Shown here: positions 20,571 through 31,660 of the stretch, piece by piece
Layout of the letters: each line of letters opens with the position of its first letter
Position numbering within the stretch: position 1 is the stretch's first letter
NCBI GenBank assembly: GCA_964017185.1
Contig: OZ024870.1
Span: 56,670,312-56,734,311, forward strand
DNA: 64,000 nucleotides
Direction of reading: 5' to 3'
Source: Rugalucina vietnamica
Taxonomy: Eukaryota; Mollusca; Bivalvia; Lucinida; Lucinidae
The notes under the pieces: generated by a model
Told to the model about the DNA's origin: nothing
Database searches by the model: none
Seen by the model: only the letters and a program-made list of their open reading frames with translations
Translations under genes and position numbers: made by a program

Positions 20571-21815
20571 AAACGTACAAGTAGGCAACGATCAGGAAAA
20601 GGTGCAATCAGAAAAAGATTCCCACTCCAAAACCCGAGGCTGGAAAAAACCAAACGAACAATAAGGTACTTAGACCTTGAATACATTAAGTAAGCCGAAT
20701 GAGCAGTTACTTCCCAATAGGTGGCCACTCAGCTACCTAAACTTAACTAAAATATGTTAAAATATGCGCCAACAGCACAAAAAATTAAACACCAAGACAT
20801 AAAACAATAAGAACCACAACAGAAGTATCGCCTTGCAACGATCAGTAATATAAAATTACTGGCGGGCTTAAACCGGTTTTACAGGATCTTAACCTCACCC
20901 TCAATCTCTAACTAGTCAATGAATCATCATGGACAAACAAATAATTCATGATTAATTCCATGATGAATCAAAAACGAGGAAACCTTGGTATGTAGCATCG
21001 AGGTGTCCTCCTGCCCATCATATATAGTTTGTATAAAGTATGACTGTGCCTACTTTCACAGCTCTTGTTCAATTAAAAGTTCAGAACAATTTTCTGGAGA
21101 ATTGCAACATTAATTTTGTTTAAAATTTGAAACTGATATAAGCATGAAATATATAAAATGAAATATATCATTCTCATATCTAAGTCTCGAGCATCTTTAA
21201 TCCCCAATCACTTCATATCAGAGACCATTTCAATACGGTTATTCTGTTGTGGTGTTTCTGGCTTTTGTTGTGGTGTCTGTTTCTGTTGTGTTTCAATTCT
21301 ACATTTTTTTATCATCGGGCAGCTTACTGAATCTGTGAGTCCTCGTTTTTGATTCATCGGGGTGTTTATCGTGATTTATTTGTTTGTCCTTGGCGAATCC
21401 ATGACTAGTTAGAGATTCACCTTAAGGACCGAACAACTAACTAAATGTTGTGAACCACTGCAGAAGACAAGGGTGAGGTTAAGGTCCTGTAAAATCGATT
21501 GAAGTCCCCCAGTACTTTATATTAATACTGATCGTTCCAAGAGGATACCTCTGTCGTGGTTCTATTTGTTTTATGTTTTGGAGTCGAATTTTTGTGCTGT
21601 TTGAACCTTATGTACCTTAACATAGTTTTAATTTAGTTCGGGTAACTGAGTGACCGCCTATTGAGAAATAGCTGCTCACTCGGCTTACTTTAGTTTCTAA
21701 GTAGAAGTACAGTGTACCTAATTGTCAATTTTGTTTGTCCCCATCTCGTTTTTTGAGTGGAAATTTCTTTCTTGTTGTGCCTTTTCCTAATCATTACCTA
21801 CTTTTTAATATTTCA
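20571..21815. mobile_element. Long-inverted-repeat element (foldback/MITE-like), ~1.25 kb
   Basis: The left arm (about 20571-20995) and right arm (about 21340-21815) are inverted, diverged copies over more than 400 bp. Shared landmarks include TAAGCCGA(A/G)TGAGCAG, the GGTGGCCACTCAG-like block, CAGCACAAAAA, AGAACCAC, ACGATCAGTA, TTACAGGA(T/C)CTTAACCTCACCC, TCTCTAACTAGTC and GATGAATCAAAAACGAGGA. The right arm has ~55 extra bases (about 21418-21470) absent on the left. The outermost ~160 bp of each arm is the module that also inserted into the integrase at 4562-4723. The centre has no coding potential. Confidence 0.78.
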
Positions 21816-22496
21816 GTTTAATATACAGGATTGGTACTGGGTGATCAAATTTTCAAAATAATCCGCATTCAATAATTCATACATGTATAAGTATATTGTG
21901 AAAGTGTTTCCCTTCTGGATGATTCAATCATTATACATATATGTACATGTTTATTTGAAGTTGTTTCTCTTCTGGATGATAGGTTAAAACGTTTCATCTA
22001 ATTGAACCGGTTACTCATCAATGCTTCATATTTTAATTGTTCTTCCATGGCGGATCTGTTTTGTTTTGTTTTGTTTTTTTTAACTTAATGTTGTCTCTCT
22101 TTGGTCTGTCTTGATCTCTTTATTGAGATCACCGTCTTTGTTTTGGCTAGGAAAGAGCTGACCAGCTGGTCTAAGGATAGTTTGGTGCAAGCCATGGCAT
22201 TTTTAGTTTGACGTCATCAAATATTGCAAAACTACGGATACTGTTAAAGGGTAAGAAAAATAACGACACGATCTAATTTTCTTTAATTCTACTTTATTTA
22301 TTAGGTGAAGTTCATTTATTTTGTTCACATTTTGGTTTATTATAAGCACAATGGAAGATGATATGAGTACATGTACATGTATATGACTAGGTCCGCGATA
22401 ATTTTTTCGCGATGTTTGTTTTGAAATATTTGGCTGCAAATACATGTACGTACAAAAATTATCCGCAAGTTAAAACCGAGGGCAAGTTTGCATACA
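21816..22496. other. No gene seen
   Basis: AT-rich DNA with T-runs and TTTTG repeats near 22055-22085. Short frames only. Confidence 0.5.
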
Positions 22497-22770
22497 CATA
22501 TCGAAAACTTGCCCATGCAAAATACAGAGATTTTTTTTTCAGTTGTAAAAAATTGAAAATTTCATCGGACAAATTTTCATATTTTGAATATTTTTGCTCA
22601 AAACATTGATTGTAGGTACACGTTAGAACCGCCTTGGCGAGGCAGTTATAACAAGTACCCACCATTTATGTTTTGGAGCAACAGTAAGATATATCTGTGC
22701 ATGTCCCAGTTTTGCTGTATAAAAGTGGGGTTTAAGGGTTTATTCATTGCAAGGACATGTTTTCCTGATG
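22497..22770 (-). mobile_element. Palindromic MITE family 1, copy 1
   Basis: Member of a ~270-bp family with ends CATCANGAAAAC and a central hairpin around GAACCGCCTCGGCGAGGCGG, flanked by TAGATTGTGGGTAC-type arms. This copy is in reverse orientation and diverged (centre reads GAACCGCCTTGGCGAGGC). The asymmetric half carries ACCCCACTTTTATA-like sequence, here TATAAAAGTGGGGTTTAAG. Confidence 0.82.
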
Positions 22771-23936
22771 ATGAACACAGGTTAAGTATCAAGAATCCCA
22801 GCATGGTTGAATTGTTGACTTTGGTGAAAAGCTCCAAGCAGATACAAAAGAGGTTCCCGTTGCTGTATTGACTTTGTAAATGCCATTACATTGCAATATT
22901 ATACTGAACAAAAAAGTAAAACGCGACATAACACCACCTAACATTTTTTGTCATTTAAGGGTGAAATTATAATATTTTAAAGTTTGGCTTTGATTGATGT
23001 CTAGTGATTTGATTATCATAGTCCACAATTAAAATCTGATTTTTGTTTTGATCAATAACGAACGAGAAACATTTGTCGCGCAAAATGAGCAAATAGGAAA
23101 AGATATGCACAGGCTTTTGAACCTGAAAATCCTCTTTAAACGATAACAGTTGTGTCTTAAAGCAAATTCACGAAAAACGAAGTGAAGTTGCACAACACAC
23201 TGGCTCGTAATTGAATGTAACAAATCCCTATTTGTTTAATTGAAATGGGGAGGGATAAGTTGATTCTCATTTGTTTTATTTCTTTCACGTGCGAGTTATC
23301 TAATAAGAGATACACAGTTACATCGAAGTCCATAGCCAGTTTAAAGCCGAGTGTGTCATTGTTTTAATATCTGCGCAAGCGCGATGCACGTTAAACGTCT
23401 TTTTGCATGTCTGTGGACAGAATTGGATAACTCCAACAATACTTGTCAGGATGACCTTCGGCTTATTGAATTTGGATGTCTGATCTATTCACATGTAAGA
23501 AATGGTTCTGTACCTGGCAATATCATGCATGTAGCTTGTTCAGATTTTAGAGACTAATACAATGTAGGTGTGGTGTTGCGTCTCATTTTTGTTCAGTATA
23601 TGTACAGTATTTCGAAATCTGACAAACCTGGCGTAATTTTCGTTGAAATCTCTTTGCGTTTGATTGTCCATCAAACCTTAATTTCTTGGTTTCCTTCCAT
23701 TGAGAGAACGCAGTGCATACATAAGCATATATAGTATAGGCTCTTATTTATACATGTACATGTACATCTTTCAGTATACTGAAACAATATTTTCATATGG
23801 AAATGCAATAGATATTTCCCGTAAGTTTTCTATGAATTTCTAAGAAATTTTCCCTATATAATGGAGGCGCCTCTTGTCTTTACAACCTAACTTGAGTATC
23901 ATTAATAGCTTTGTCCACGGTATTTAAGCCCTGTAT
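22771..23936. other. No gene seen
   Basis: About 1.2 kb with only short overlapping frames. The 68-codon frame at 23351-23557 has no recognisable domain. A small TACATGTACATG run lies near 23753-23765. Confidence 0.5.
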
Positions 23937-24200
23937 CATTACGAAAATATGTCCATGAAATATACAGACGTTTTTTAAAACGGTAAGAATCGGAAATTTT
24001 TCAGCATTTACATTTTGTTATTTTTCTAAGTTTTGCTCAAAACATAGATTGTGGCTACACATTGGCTACGAGTACCCACAATTTAAGTTTTGTAGCAAAA
24101 ATAACAAAAATGGCATACCCATTTATATTCCAGTTTTAATAGATAAAAGATGGATTCAATGATGTTTTTTTTTTTATTACACAGGCATGTTTTCCTGATG
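23937..24200 (-). mobile_element. Palindromic MITE family 1, copy 2 (degraded centre)
   Basis: Ends CATTACGAAAAT and TTTTCCTGATG fit the family. ACATAGATTGTGG and GAGTACCCACAAT arms are present, but the GC-rich central hairpin has been lost. Reverse orientation. Confidence 0.75.
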
Positions 24201-24773
24201 CAGAGAGTATTGTAAGGGCTGTGGTATTTATCAGCGCTATTTGAGCTTCCTTGTTTGATTCGGCAGAGGCGTCAAACGTTGCCAAATGACAGGCGACGTC
24301 GCCGCATCCGCACGGGTTCCAATCAAAAGACAGCGATGCGTCCTTTACACTTACGCTTAACAATAACCATCGGCATAGTTTTTGGCATAAAATATCAAAT
24401 CTGTTTTGTAATACAGATTGTAATCTTCATTCACACGACAGAATATCCTGTCATCGTGTTCATGCGGGACTTGGTTTACCATTATTTAGTATGGATTTTC
24501 GATGTAAAGTGATATAAAATATTAACAAAACATATTGCGCGATTCAGTAAAAACATTGTTCGTAAAATGTATAAGCTCAGCTGAAAAAATACGGGACTTG
24601 TAAGCCACATCATTAGAACACCTGTTTTGCCGTATGCGAGCAACAAGATAACAAAAAATCGTCGGACTCACTTCTTTGTCACTGTTTTATATTCACTGTT
24701 GAGACTGTCTTCTTTAAGTATGCATACATGTATGACTATTCATTAAAAGTGCTAGAAATTTTATTACACAGAG

Positions 24774-24865
24774 AATCTAACACAAGTGGTCATTTCATAT
24801 CAAAATTAAACGAGCCTTTGGCAAGTTTAATGAATTTCATATGAAATGACCACGGGTGTAAGATT
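24774..24865. repeat. Hairpin, 38-bp imperfect arms
   Basis: Left arm 24774-24811 and right arm 24825-24865 are inverted copies around a ~13-base loop. The shared core is GTGGTCATTTCATAT and its complement. No gene nearby. Confidence 0.75.
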
Positions 24866-26180
24866 TGCTTTATCATATGGCATTCAAAATCAGATTTTAT
24901 AGAATTCAAAGTCGACATATTTTCAATGAAATTTTTACTTTGTTGTTACGGACGTCGACAATGACGTAACGTATTTCCGCCAAAGTGTTCCACTAGAAAA
25001 CAGCGACGTCCTATTATAAACGTTTTTTAATTTTATAACCGCATTATATACTATCCGGTACCCATCATTTATATATACTATAGTATATATCAACATATAC
25101 TGTTCGTGGTACGTGTAACGGGTGACACGCATTTAACAAAATAAATAACCGTATTCTTTCTAATTAGCGCACAGTGCGCTTAATCTTTCAGAATAACTTT
25201 ATGTTAAAGGTAACAAAATATCGTTCTTTTTAAAAGCGCACACTAGGAACTTAAAACACACATAAACAGCTGATATTACCATGTAAAAATTACCAATGAT
25301 GATATGAATGAAGTGTTCCAATCGTTGCTAAATAATGCTTAACTATCTAAGATAAAGTTTTAATGCGGCTAATACAGTATTAATGTGTAAAATTGGTATA
25401 AAATGGCAATTTCCTGATCGAGCGGTGTGCGCTTATGCACATGATTTTCGGAATCGACCAGGGCGTGTGCTAATTGGAGCATGTGCGCTAATTAGAGCGA
25501 ATACGATATTACAAAGCTATGCAGTAAAAGTGAATGCAAGTTTGTGTAATATACACATATACGTTTATGTGTTAATACACGTTTATATAGTAAAATAGCT
25601 TGGGCCCTCTTGATTGACCGCATGCGACAACATACAGTCTATATTAGCAGAAGGATTTCAGTCATAATCTATACCCGCAGTACCATCATATATTATTGTA
25701 TCTCTTTCACACTGCCTGTTTACCTCTACGCATAGTGTATTTATAGAGCCCAAAAGGTTTTATGGTAATCGTTTTAAACAAGGACAGTAGATTTACATTA
25801 TAGATCACTGTTTTAAACAAATAAAATCGACCGCGTTTTATGGTATACTGATGTGACGTATGTTCAACAAACTTTTAAAAAATTGGCTTATTGCAATGAA
25901 AAAATCTATCCCAAATGCTAGAGGGCTTTGGTACTAATTAAATTTATTTACCGGTATTTGCATCTCCGTGCAAAAATGGTATAGCTTTATCTCCATGCAT
26001 CTTTGAATCATCTGTACATCCAAATGTCAGAGGTAAACAGGTAGGGTTAAAAAGAAACAAAAGTAACGTTATCAATCAATAAGCGCATGTCTGCTAGCAG
26101 GGGTAAGCTATTTACACTATGCATATAGTTTGCTTTAAGTAATTGTGCAACAACACAATATTTTAATGGCGAAATTGTTT
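24866..26180. other. Downstream flank of the receptor gene, no further gene
   Basis: Short frames only. On the minus strand an AATAAA lies at 25948-25943, about 235 bases past the receptor stop, and is a candidate polyadenylation signal. A TA-rich stretch with ACTATAGT palindromes lies near 25065-25105. Confidence 0.4.
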
Positions 26181-27362
26181 CTAGACATGCGTATGCTCCG
26201 TTATCACAGTGTTACCATTTTGTGTCGTTTTGACAAGTTTCAGTTTCATCCAACCAGGGCGTGATTTCGGACAGTACCAACAGAACGTCTTCACAAACGT
26301 TTCCCGGAACTGACGACTCATTGTACAGTATAACACAAAATTTATCGCATTATTACACAGCGCAGTGATATCCATGACGTCACCAAGGGGATAGTATACC
26401 TCGTGCTGAAATTTTATGTCAATAAGGCTCAATATTGTAAGAATTCCCTGAGGAAGTTCCGTTAGAAGAAACAAAACCACGACTGCCAATAACATACCGG
26501 TTGTTCGATTATGCTCACCGTGTTTGTCCGATTCGTCACGTTTGCCTTGATTTTTTAGGGCTCTTCGTCTTTGATATGCTCTATGCATTGCAGTTATCAG
26601 CAAAATGGTAAGAATTGTGAGTAATACGCACGGGACAATCTTGAATAATGTAGCCTGTATCATTTTGTTTAGTCTGTCTATATGGTCGTACGCTCCTCCA
26701 TGTCGATAGTCCATATTGTAAATTATGTCTTCTTTGGTCACGTTGTCCACAGTAACATTTCGGTCGTCGCTTCTCATGTGGTTTATTATTATATTTGGTA
26801 TACATAAAACAACAACCGATCCAATAATGAGGGCGATGAACTGTTTCGCGCGCAACACTGTACACATAGAGCTCCCTTTTGTCGGGAACCAGATGCAGAC
26901 AAATCGGAAAGTAGCAAGGCATATTGTCAGCCATATTGCTGTCGAATGGCACATCACACTGAAATTTGCATGAAATAATAGATAACAAATCCATCCATAT
27001 CCACGTGTTTCCGGGAAGCTCAAGTCGGAATCCTTTAGTATATAGAAATGCATGGCAAAGGGGAAATAATCCAGCATAGTCATGAGGTCTGCTACCGCCA
27101 ACCATGTCAATATCACATTTGTAGAAGTTATCATATTCTTCCTCGTTAGCACGACGATATTTGCAATGTTAGCAAGAATTCCGAAAAGGCATACACAAAT
27201 GCTAATGTATCCATGAATTTTGAAGTATTCGAAATAGAACAGTTGTAAATGGCTGAGAGGCTGCGTAGCATTTTGGTCCTCAAAACTCTCGTTGACATAA
27301 GCAGTAGTATTTTCTACCGCAGTGGTTGCTTCGACAATGTTCGTCACGGTTATATTATCCAT
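26181..27362 (-). CDS. Rhodopsin-family neuropeptide GPCR, dmsr-1/myosuppressin receptor-like
   Basis: 393 codons, one coding exon. The extracellular N-terminus (1-48) has four glycosylation sequons (N3, N18, N24, N31). Seven hydrophobic segments lie at about 50-73, 82-105, 125-155, 172-193, 236-260, 287-310 and 325-347. Family marks: LAVADL in helix 2; FRF at 152-154 in place of the DRY motif; LFLLTELPQGIL at the end of helix 6; and NFVLYCTMSRQFRETF at 341-356 in place of NPxxY. These match the dmsr-1/myosuppressin (FMRFamide-like, sex-peptide-receptor-related) group. A conserved Cys sits at the start of helix 3 (C126), but the second extracellular loop (~194-235) has no cysteine to pair with it; it has two more sequons (N202, N207). 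The third intracellular loop is short and basic (RAYQRRRALKNQGKR). It probably couples a peptide signal to G proteins at the plasma membrane; the ligand cannot be read from sequence. The start is the first ATG after in-frame stops and precedes a typical N-terminus. Confidence 0.93.
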   Translation of the reverse strand: MDNITVTNIVEATTAVENTTAYVNESFEDQNATQPLSHLQLFYFEYFKIHGYISICVCLFGILANIANIVVLTRKNMITSTNVILTWLAVADLMTMLDYFPFAMHFYILKDSDLSFPETRGYGWICYLLFHANFSVMCHSTAIWLTICLATFRFVCIWFPTKGSSMCTVLRAKQFIALIIGSVVVLCIPNIIINHMRSDDRNVTVDNVTKEDIIYNMDYRHGGAYDHIDRLNKMIQATLFKIVPCVLLTILTILLITAMHRAYQRRRALKNQGKRDESDKHGEHNRTTGMLLAVVVLFLLTELPQGILTILSLIDIKFQHEVYYPLGDVMDITALCNNAINFVLYCTMSRQFRETFVKTFCWYCPKSRPGWMKLKLVKTTQNGNTVITEHTHV

Positions 27363-27766
27363 TTTGTCTGAATTTTAAAGAACTAGTTCTTGACTTTTCT
27401 TGTCAAATCCCCGCCAATAATTTGGCAATAGACAGTCTTCTAGCAAGCAACAAAGTTGTTTTTATTTTTGTTTTTCCGCAGAACAGCAGAGTAAGACATA
27501 TTTACATGTTTAGAAATTCAATAATGCTGAGATGTCTTGTAAGAAATTGGCAATTTGTTTGAAACTTAGTTATAGAATCGACAAGTTGACATTATTTATA
27601 TGTTCTTTCTCTATGTGCAACAGAAATTATCTGTCAGCTTGAATTTACCAGTCTGATTCTAACGAAACGGATTTATCAGCTCAGGGTTATTCGACGTAAT
27701 TACATCACTTGTGTCGTCGCTATTTTTCTACCCACGCCAATGTTGTGCGTTCCAGTCTGTCTAATT
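27363..27766 (-). other. Probable 5' untranslated region of the receptor with a candidate splice acceptor at its upstream edge
   Basis: On the minus strand, 27785-27767 reads as a pyrimidine run ending TCTATTTTCAG. This is a good 3' splice-site consensus about 400 bases before the receptor ATG. If used, the receptor is transcribed from an upstream non-coding exon outside this stretch and has a single intron in its leader. This is inferred from the consensus only. Confidence 0.35.
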
Positions 27767-29385
27767 CTGAAAATAGAAAAAAAGCTTTGTTAAAATAAAT
27801 CAAAAGCAAACCACGTCTAATTCAGAAAACAAGTTAAATTTATAAACACTGACGTTTTAAAAATGTCAACGCTCACTATAAAATACAAGGTAGATACGTG
27901 CTGAAAAAGGAAAAGTCCTGAAAAATCCCTCATTTCGTCCGGACATGCGATGAACTTTGTTAGCTGGACTTCTACTGTACCATCAATACAATAATTATGT
28001 GATTAATACTAGTTCCTGAGAAATCAGGTTAGATTCATTCCCTCACCAATGTTTATAATATTTAGCTTCAGTCTTTGTATCCTGTTGAAATTTCCATGAA
28101 AATAGTAATTCATTTTCGTTGGCTCCCTGCATGTGCCAAAGCTAAATGTAAACTGACGAGGCTTTAGTAGCCGAAATCACGATGTGGCCCATCCAATCTC
28201 AGCGATATGTGCACTGCCGTTTGAGGATCCAAGTTATATTTATTTGCCATTACTGTAGCTGGTGTTGTGTCGTGTGGCAGCCCTAAAACGCCTCCCCCGT
28301 ACATCATCCGTAGTGCAGGTTTTATCTTTTTTTTTCTCATGACTAGATCAGCGAGCAAATTCTGAGAAATCAGAAAATTATTATCGGTTTAGCTTCATTC
28401 TCAGTCTATCCTATGTATTTAAAATATTTGGCTCCATTTGAATAATACAAGTCTTTGTATCGGCTATCCTTTTGAAATTTGCATGATAACAGTAATTCAC
28501 CATTGCTCTATGTTGCCAAACTAAAGGGTTACTGACAAGGCTTTTGTAGTCGAAAACTAGGAATGGTCCATCCACTTTCTAACTTGATGTGTAATGTTCA
28601 CTGCTTTCATGACATTTCGTCTTGACCGTACATTCAATAGCATGCCATTTAGCAAAAGAAAACACAAAATCCTACCAATGCGGTGCCTTCTATTAGCTGA
28701 AGAAACTACATATTGTAAGTAAATACATATATGTACACTCCACCCAATAACGATACCAATAAGTATGCCAAACATTTAGAATTTATGTTCTTCCTATTAT
28801 TTTACATGTAGATAGACCTTCATGTTAAATATCAGGAACCGGAAATCAATCCAAGAAAACTAAGAAACCATGTCACATCAAGGTAACTACATTGTATCTT
28901 TTGTGAATCCAACCATTTTCGCATATGACAACTGGTATAACAAGATTGTTTGTTTATATATTGATATGCTTTTTGTTGCACCACTTAGGACACAATAAAT
29001 GAGATTAAGGCGATTTCAAAACAATTTATATATACTGTATTCCTTCAATGTTCTTCAGTTTCAGTTTACTTTTTATGGAGAAGTACACGTAGTTTGCTTA
29101 AGCGTATTAACGTAATGGAATTAATTGAGCTGCATCGTTACGGAACTAACTCGATTGATGATGCCCAGCAAAGAATTACGTGACTTGCGATCCACGTGAA
29201 ATCCTATTTGTCCGTCAGTTTAGCTCGCTTACTAATACGTACTGGCCTGACTGCTTTATAGAGGTACGGAGGATACTGGGTTTACTTCAGGAACAGCCAA
29301 AACCCATCCCACGGGGAAGTTGAATGATTCGGATCTTCACCAGGCTAACAAGCTGTTGTTTATACTTACACGAAACAGCTCAATT
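27767..29385. other. Region upstream of the receptor, no gene called
   Basis: Holds a diverged local duplication (see 28012-28600) and short frames. The 64-codon minus frame at 28164-28358 (ending HISLRLDGPHRDFGY) has somewhat protein-like composition, but no family is recognised and no convincing splice acceptor precedes it. I do not call it. Confidence 0.4.
28012..28600. repeat. Diverged direct duplication, ~345-bp offset
   Basis: Copy a (28012-28200) and copy b (28358-28585) share CTGAGAAATCAG, CAAGTCTTTGTATC or CAGTCTTTGTATC, TTGAAATTTGCATGA or TTGAAATTTCCATGA, ACTGAC(A/G)AGGCTTT, and GGTCCATCC or GGCCCATCC. The copies are substantially diverged with indels. Confidence 0.6.
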
Positions 29386-29620
29386 GGGCGGCCGTATGAG
29401 AAAACCAACACTGTCAGGTTTTTGAACAGGTCCGACACAAACCGGGCTGTACAGTCACAGAATAAAGCTAGAAGCTTGAAATTTCGGATTTAAGAAGAAG
29501 AGGGGTTTTACTTTCCTAGTAGCGAAAACAAAGGCGCTGATTAGATTCGCGGTTACCGCTAAGCTATCTGCGTCTTTGTTTTCGCCTTTGCAAGTTTTTG
29601 ATTTCTCACGAGGCGGCTCA
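29386..29620 (+). mobile_element. Palindromic MITE family 2, copy 1
   Basis: Family of ~220-240 bp with ends GAGCCGC...GAGAAAAC and a central stem formed by AACAAAGGCGCTGATCAGC and its complement. A one-sided segment reads GACACAAACCGG. This copy has ends GGGCGGCCGTATGAGAAAAC and TTTCTCACGAGGCGGCTC, in forward orientation. Confidence 0.8.
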
Positions 29621-31356
29621 ATTATATAACCTGTCACGCATGTATTTCGATTGATCATCTGAATTATGGACGATAAAAGGGAAATACTTAAGGCGGAGCC
29701 AGTAAAATTCCAGCAAATGTCACGTACTTATTAACTTTGTCGTTCTTTTTTTTAGACCTTATCAAATTACAGTTCTGGTACATCATTGCTTATTTTTGCG
29801 TATTGTAATTGATATACGTGTTCGTGTATAAAGACGTGGACTGTACATGTCAAATCGTCGGAATACCTTTTTTCTTCTAGTTTATACTGTCATGGCATGG
29901 AAAGCTCCATCATTATTTTCAAAGAATGAAATTTTAATCACGCAGTTAGTGCAATTTTTATTGTAGAGAAGAGAAAGCCTACATGTGCTTTATTGTTAGT
30001 TTTATATTTACTGCTGTCGTTGTACAAAAGAAACAATGTAATAATTTTGCCTTTAAAAAGCGTGCCTGGGAATACTTTTGAATAGAATTGAACATGAACC
30101 GTGAAAAAAATTGAACATCTACAGAGAATAATAATGTACAGGATTGAAGATGTGAATGTGGATATGTAATGGTATACTTTAAGCTAAGCTTAAAGTCTAA
30201 TGAACCAATATTACGACTTGCTTTTTTTACATATTGCTGGACCAAGTGAACAAGAGTATTAACGTATTCAAACTTTAAAATTGGCATGTGACCATCACGT
30301 CTTTAATACATGTATACTTTCAAACCTAAAGAGATCGGATTCATTTAAACAATTTTGGAACAATTACTTATTATATTCTATTCTATGCGCCACTAATTTT
30401 TAACTGCGAAAACAATACCAAACTTACAAACGTACCTTACTACAAGTGTATAAGTGTTTCTAAGAATATGCAAGTCAGATTTCCAGATTGTTTGATTCAG
30501 ATTAACTTCTCATTTTGCATGCTCTATTACTGGGCAAACTCACCTCTCCAAATGAAATAAATTAATTCCATAGCTGTGAAAGTTATGTTAAATTCGTAAC
30601 CATCTAGAATTATAAAATGGTAAAACTTTAAGTTAATTTTAATCTTCAAGTGAAAGACACATTCCAAGGCATATCAGACATACGGTTGTATACGGTCAAC
30701 GCCAAACTGTCTAATATCGTTCCATAATCACCGTTATTATTATTGTTCCTATTCGATAATTTCAAACAATAACCAGTTTATATTGCCTCCATGACACATT
30801 TTTGTGATTTCATAATATAATCTAGTTGATTCCCAGGCATCAACAAAACAATGGAATGCTGGTGCTGGTGATCTATTTGCAAATGCACTATGATTACACC
30901 GAAAGTGGGTACGTTATGTTTGGAAAATGACAGTGAACAGAATATGCAAATTGTTTACACGCTGTTTACTGATCTGATCATTCAACGTTTGCGCGGAAAA
31001 GAATATTTTGTTATTCAGAGAGCATATATCGGTTGAGCTTGTTTTATAACGATGCGGTTTAATTACTTTGCAGCACAAACCAGTCTACAAAAATTATCTG
31101 AATTCAGATAAATATGCTTTTCCTAGTGTATGAACAGCATGAGACAATTCAAAGATCATAAAATGTCTATCTGCTCATATTTTGACGTGCACAGACAAAA
31201 GGTACATGATCTATACCGGTAATTCTAACCTTGTTAAATTGAAAAACTTGTAGCATGAGCCGACAGCAACAACAGCTAAACTCTAAGCGCATGCAATCCA
31301 CCAAATAGTATAAGTAGCAATCTAGGCTTTTAACGTCATCCTGGGCCGAGTGGACT
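29621..31356. other. No gene seen
   Basis: About 1.7 kb. The 102-codon minus frame at 29979-30287 is low-complexity in composition with no domain. No family repeats were recognised. Confidence 0.5.
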
Positions 31357-31660
31357 CATCAGGAAAACATGTCCGTGTAAAGTATACCCCCTTGAACCCC
31401 ACTTTTATATAGCAAAACTGGGGTATGCAGGGGTATACCTATTTTTCTTATTTTTGTTCCAAAACATAGATTGTGGGTACTCGTTAGAACCGCCTCGGCC
31501 AGGCGGTTCTAACGTCGCCTCGGCCAGGCGGTTCTAACGTTTACCCACAATCGATGTATTGAACTCAAACATTGAAAATATCAAAGATTTTCTAATGAAA
31601 TTTTCCAATTTTACTGCTGAAAAAATCCTCTGTATATTGCATGGGCAAGTTTCCGTAATG
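31357..31660 (+). mobile_element. Palindromic MITE family 1, copy 3 (duplicated centre)
   Basis: Starts CATCAGGAAAACATGTCC and ends CGTAATG. It is 304 bp, longer than its relatives, because the GC-rich hairpin centre occurs twice in a row (CGCCTCGGCCAGGCGG near 31491 and again near 31516). Forward orientation, with ACCCCACTTTTATATAGC in the left half. Confidence 0.85.

Noticed and set aside
22584..22871. 95-codon plus frame overlapping MITE family 1
   Set aside because: Most of its length is repeat sequence also found, with different frames, in nine other places.
26581..27105. 174-codon minus frame overlapping the receptor
   Set aside because: A different frame of the same strand within the receptor gene; cysteine/proline-rich shadow with no domain.
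29979..30287. 102-codon minus frame as a small gene
   Set aside because: Composition is AT-driven, with no signal peptide or domain and no supporting splice or start context.
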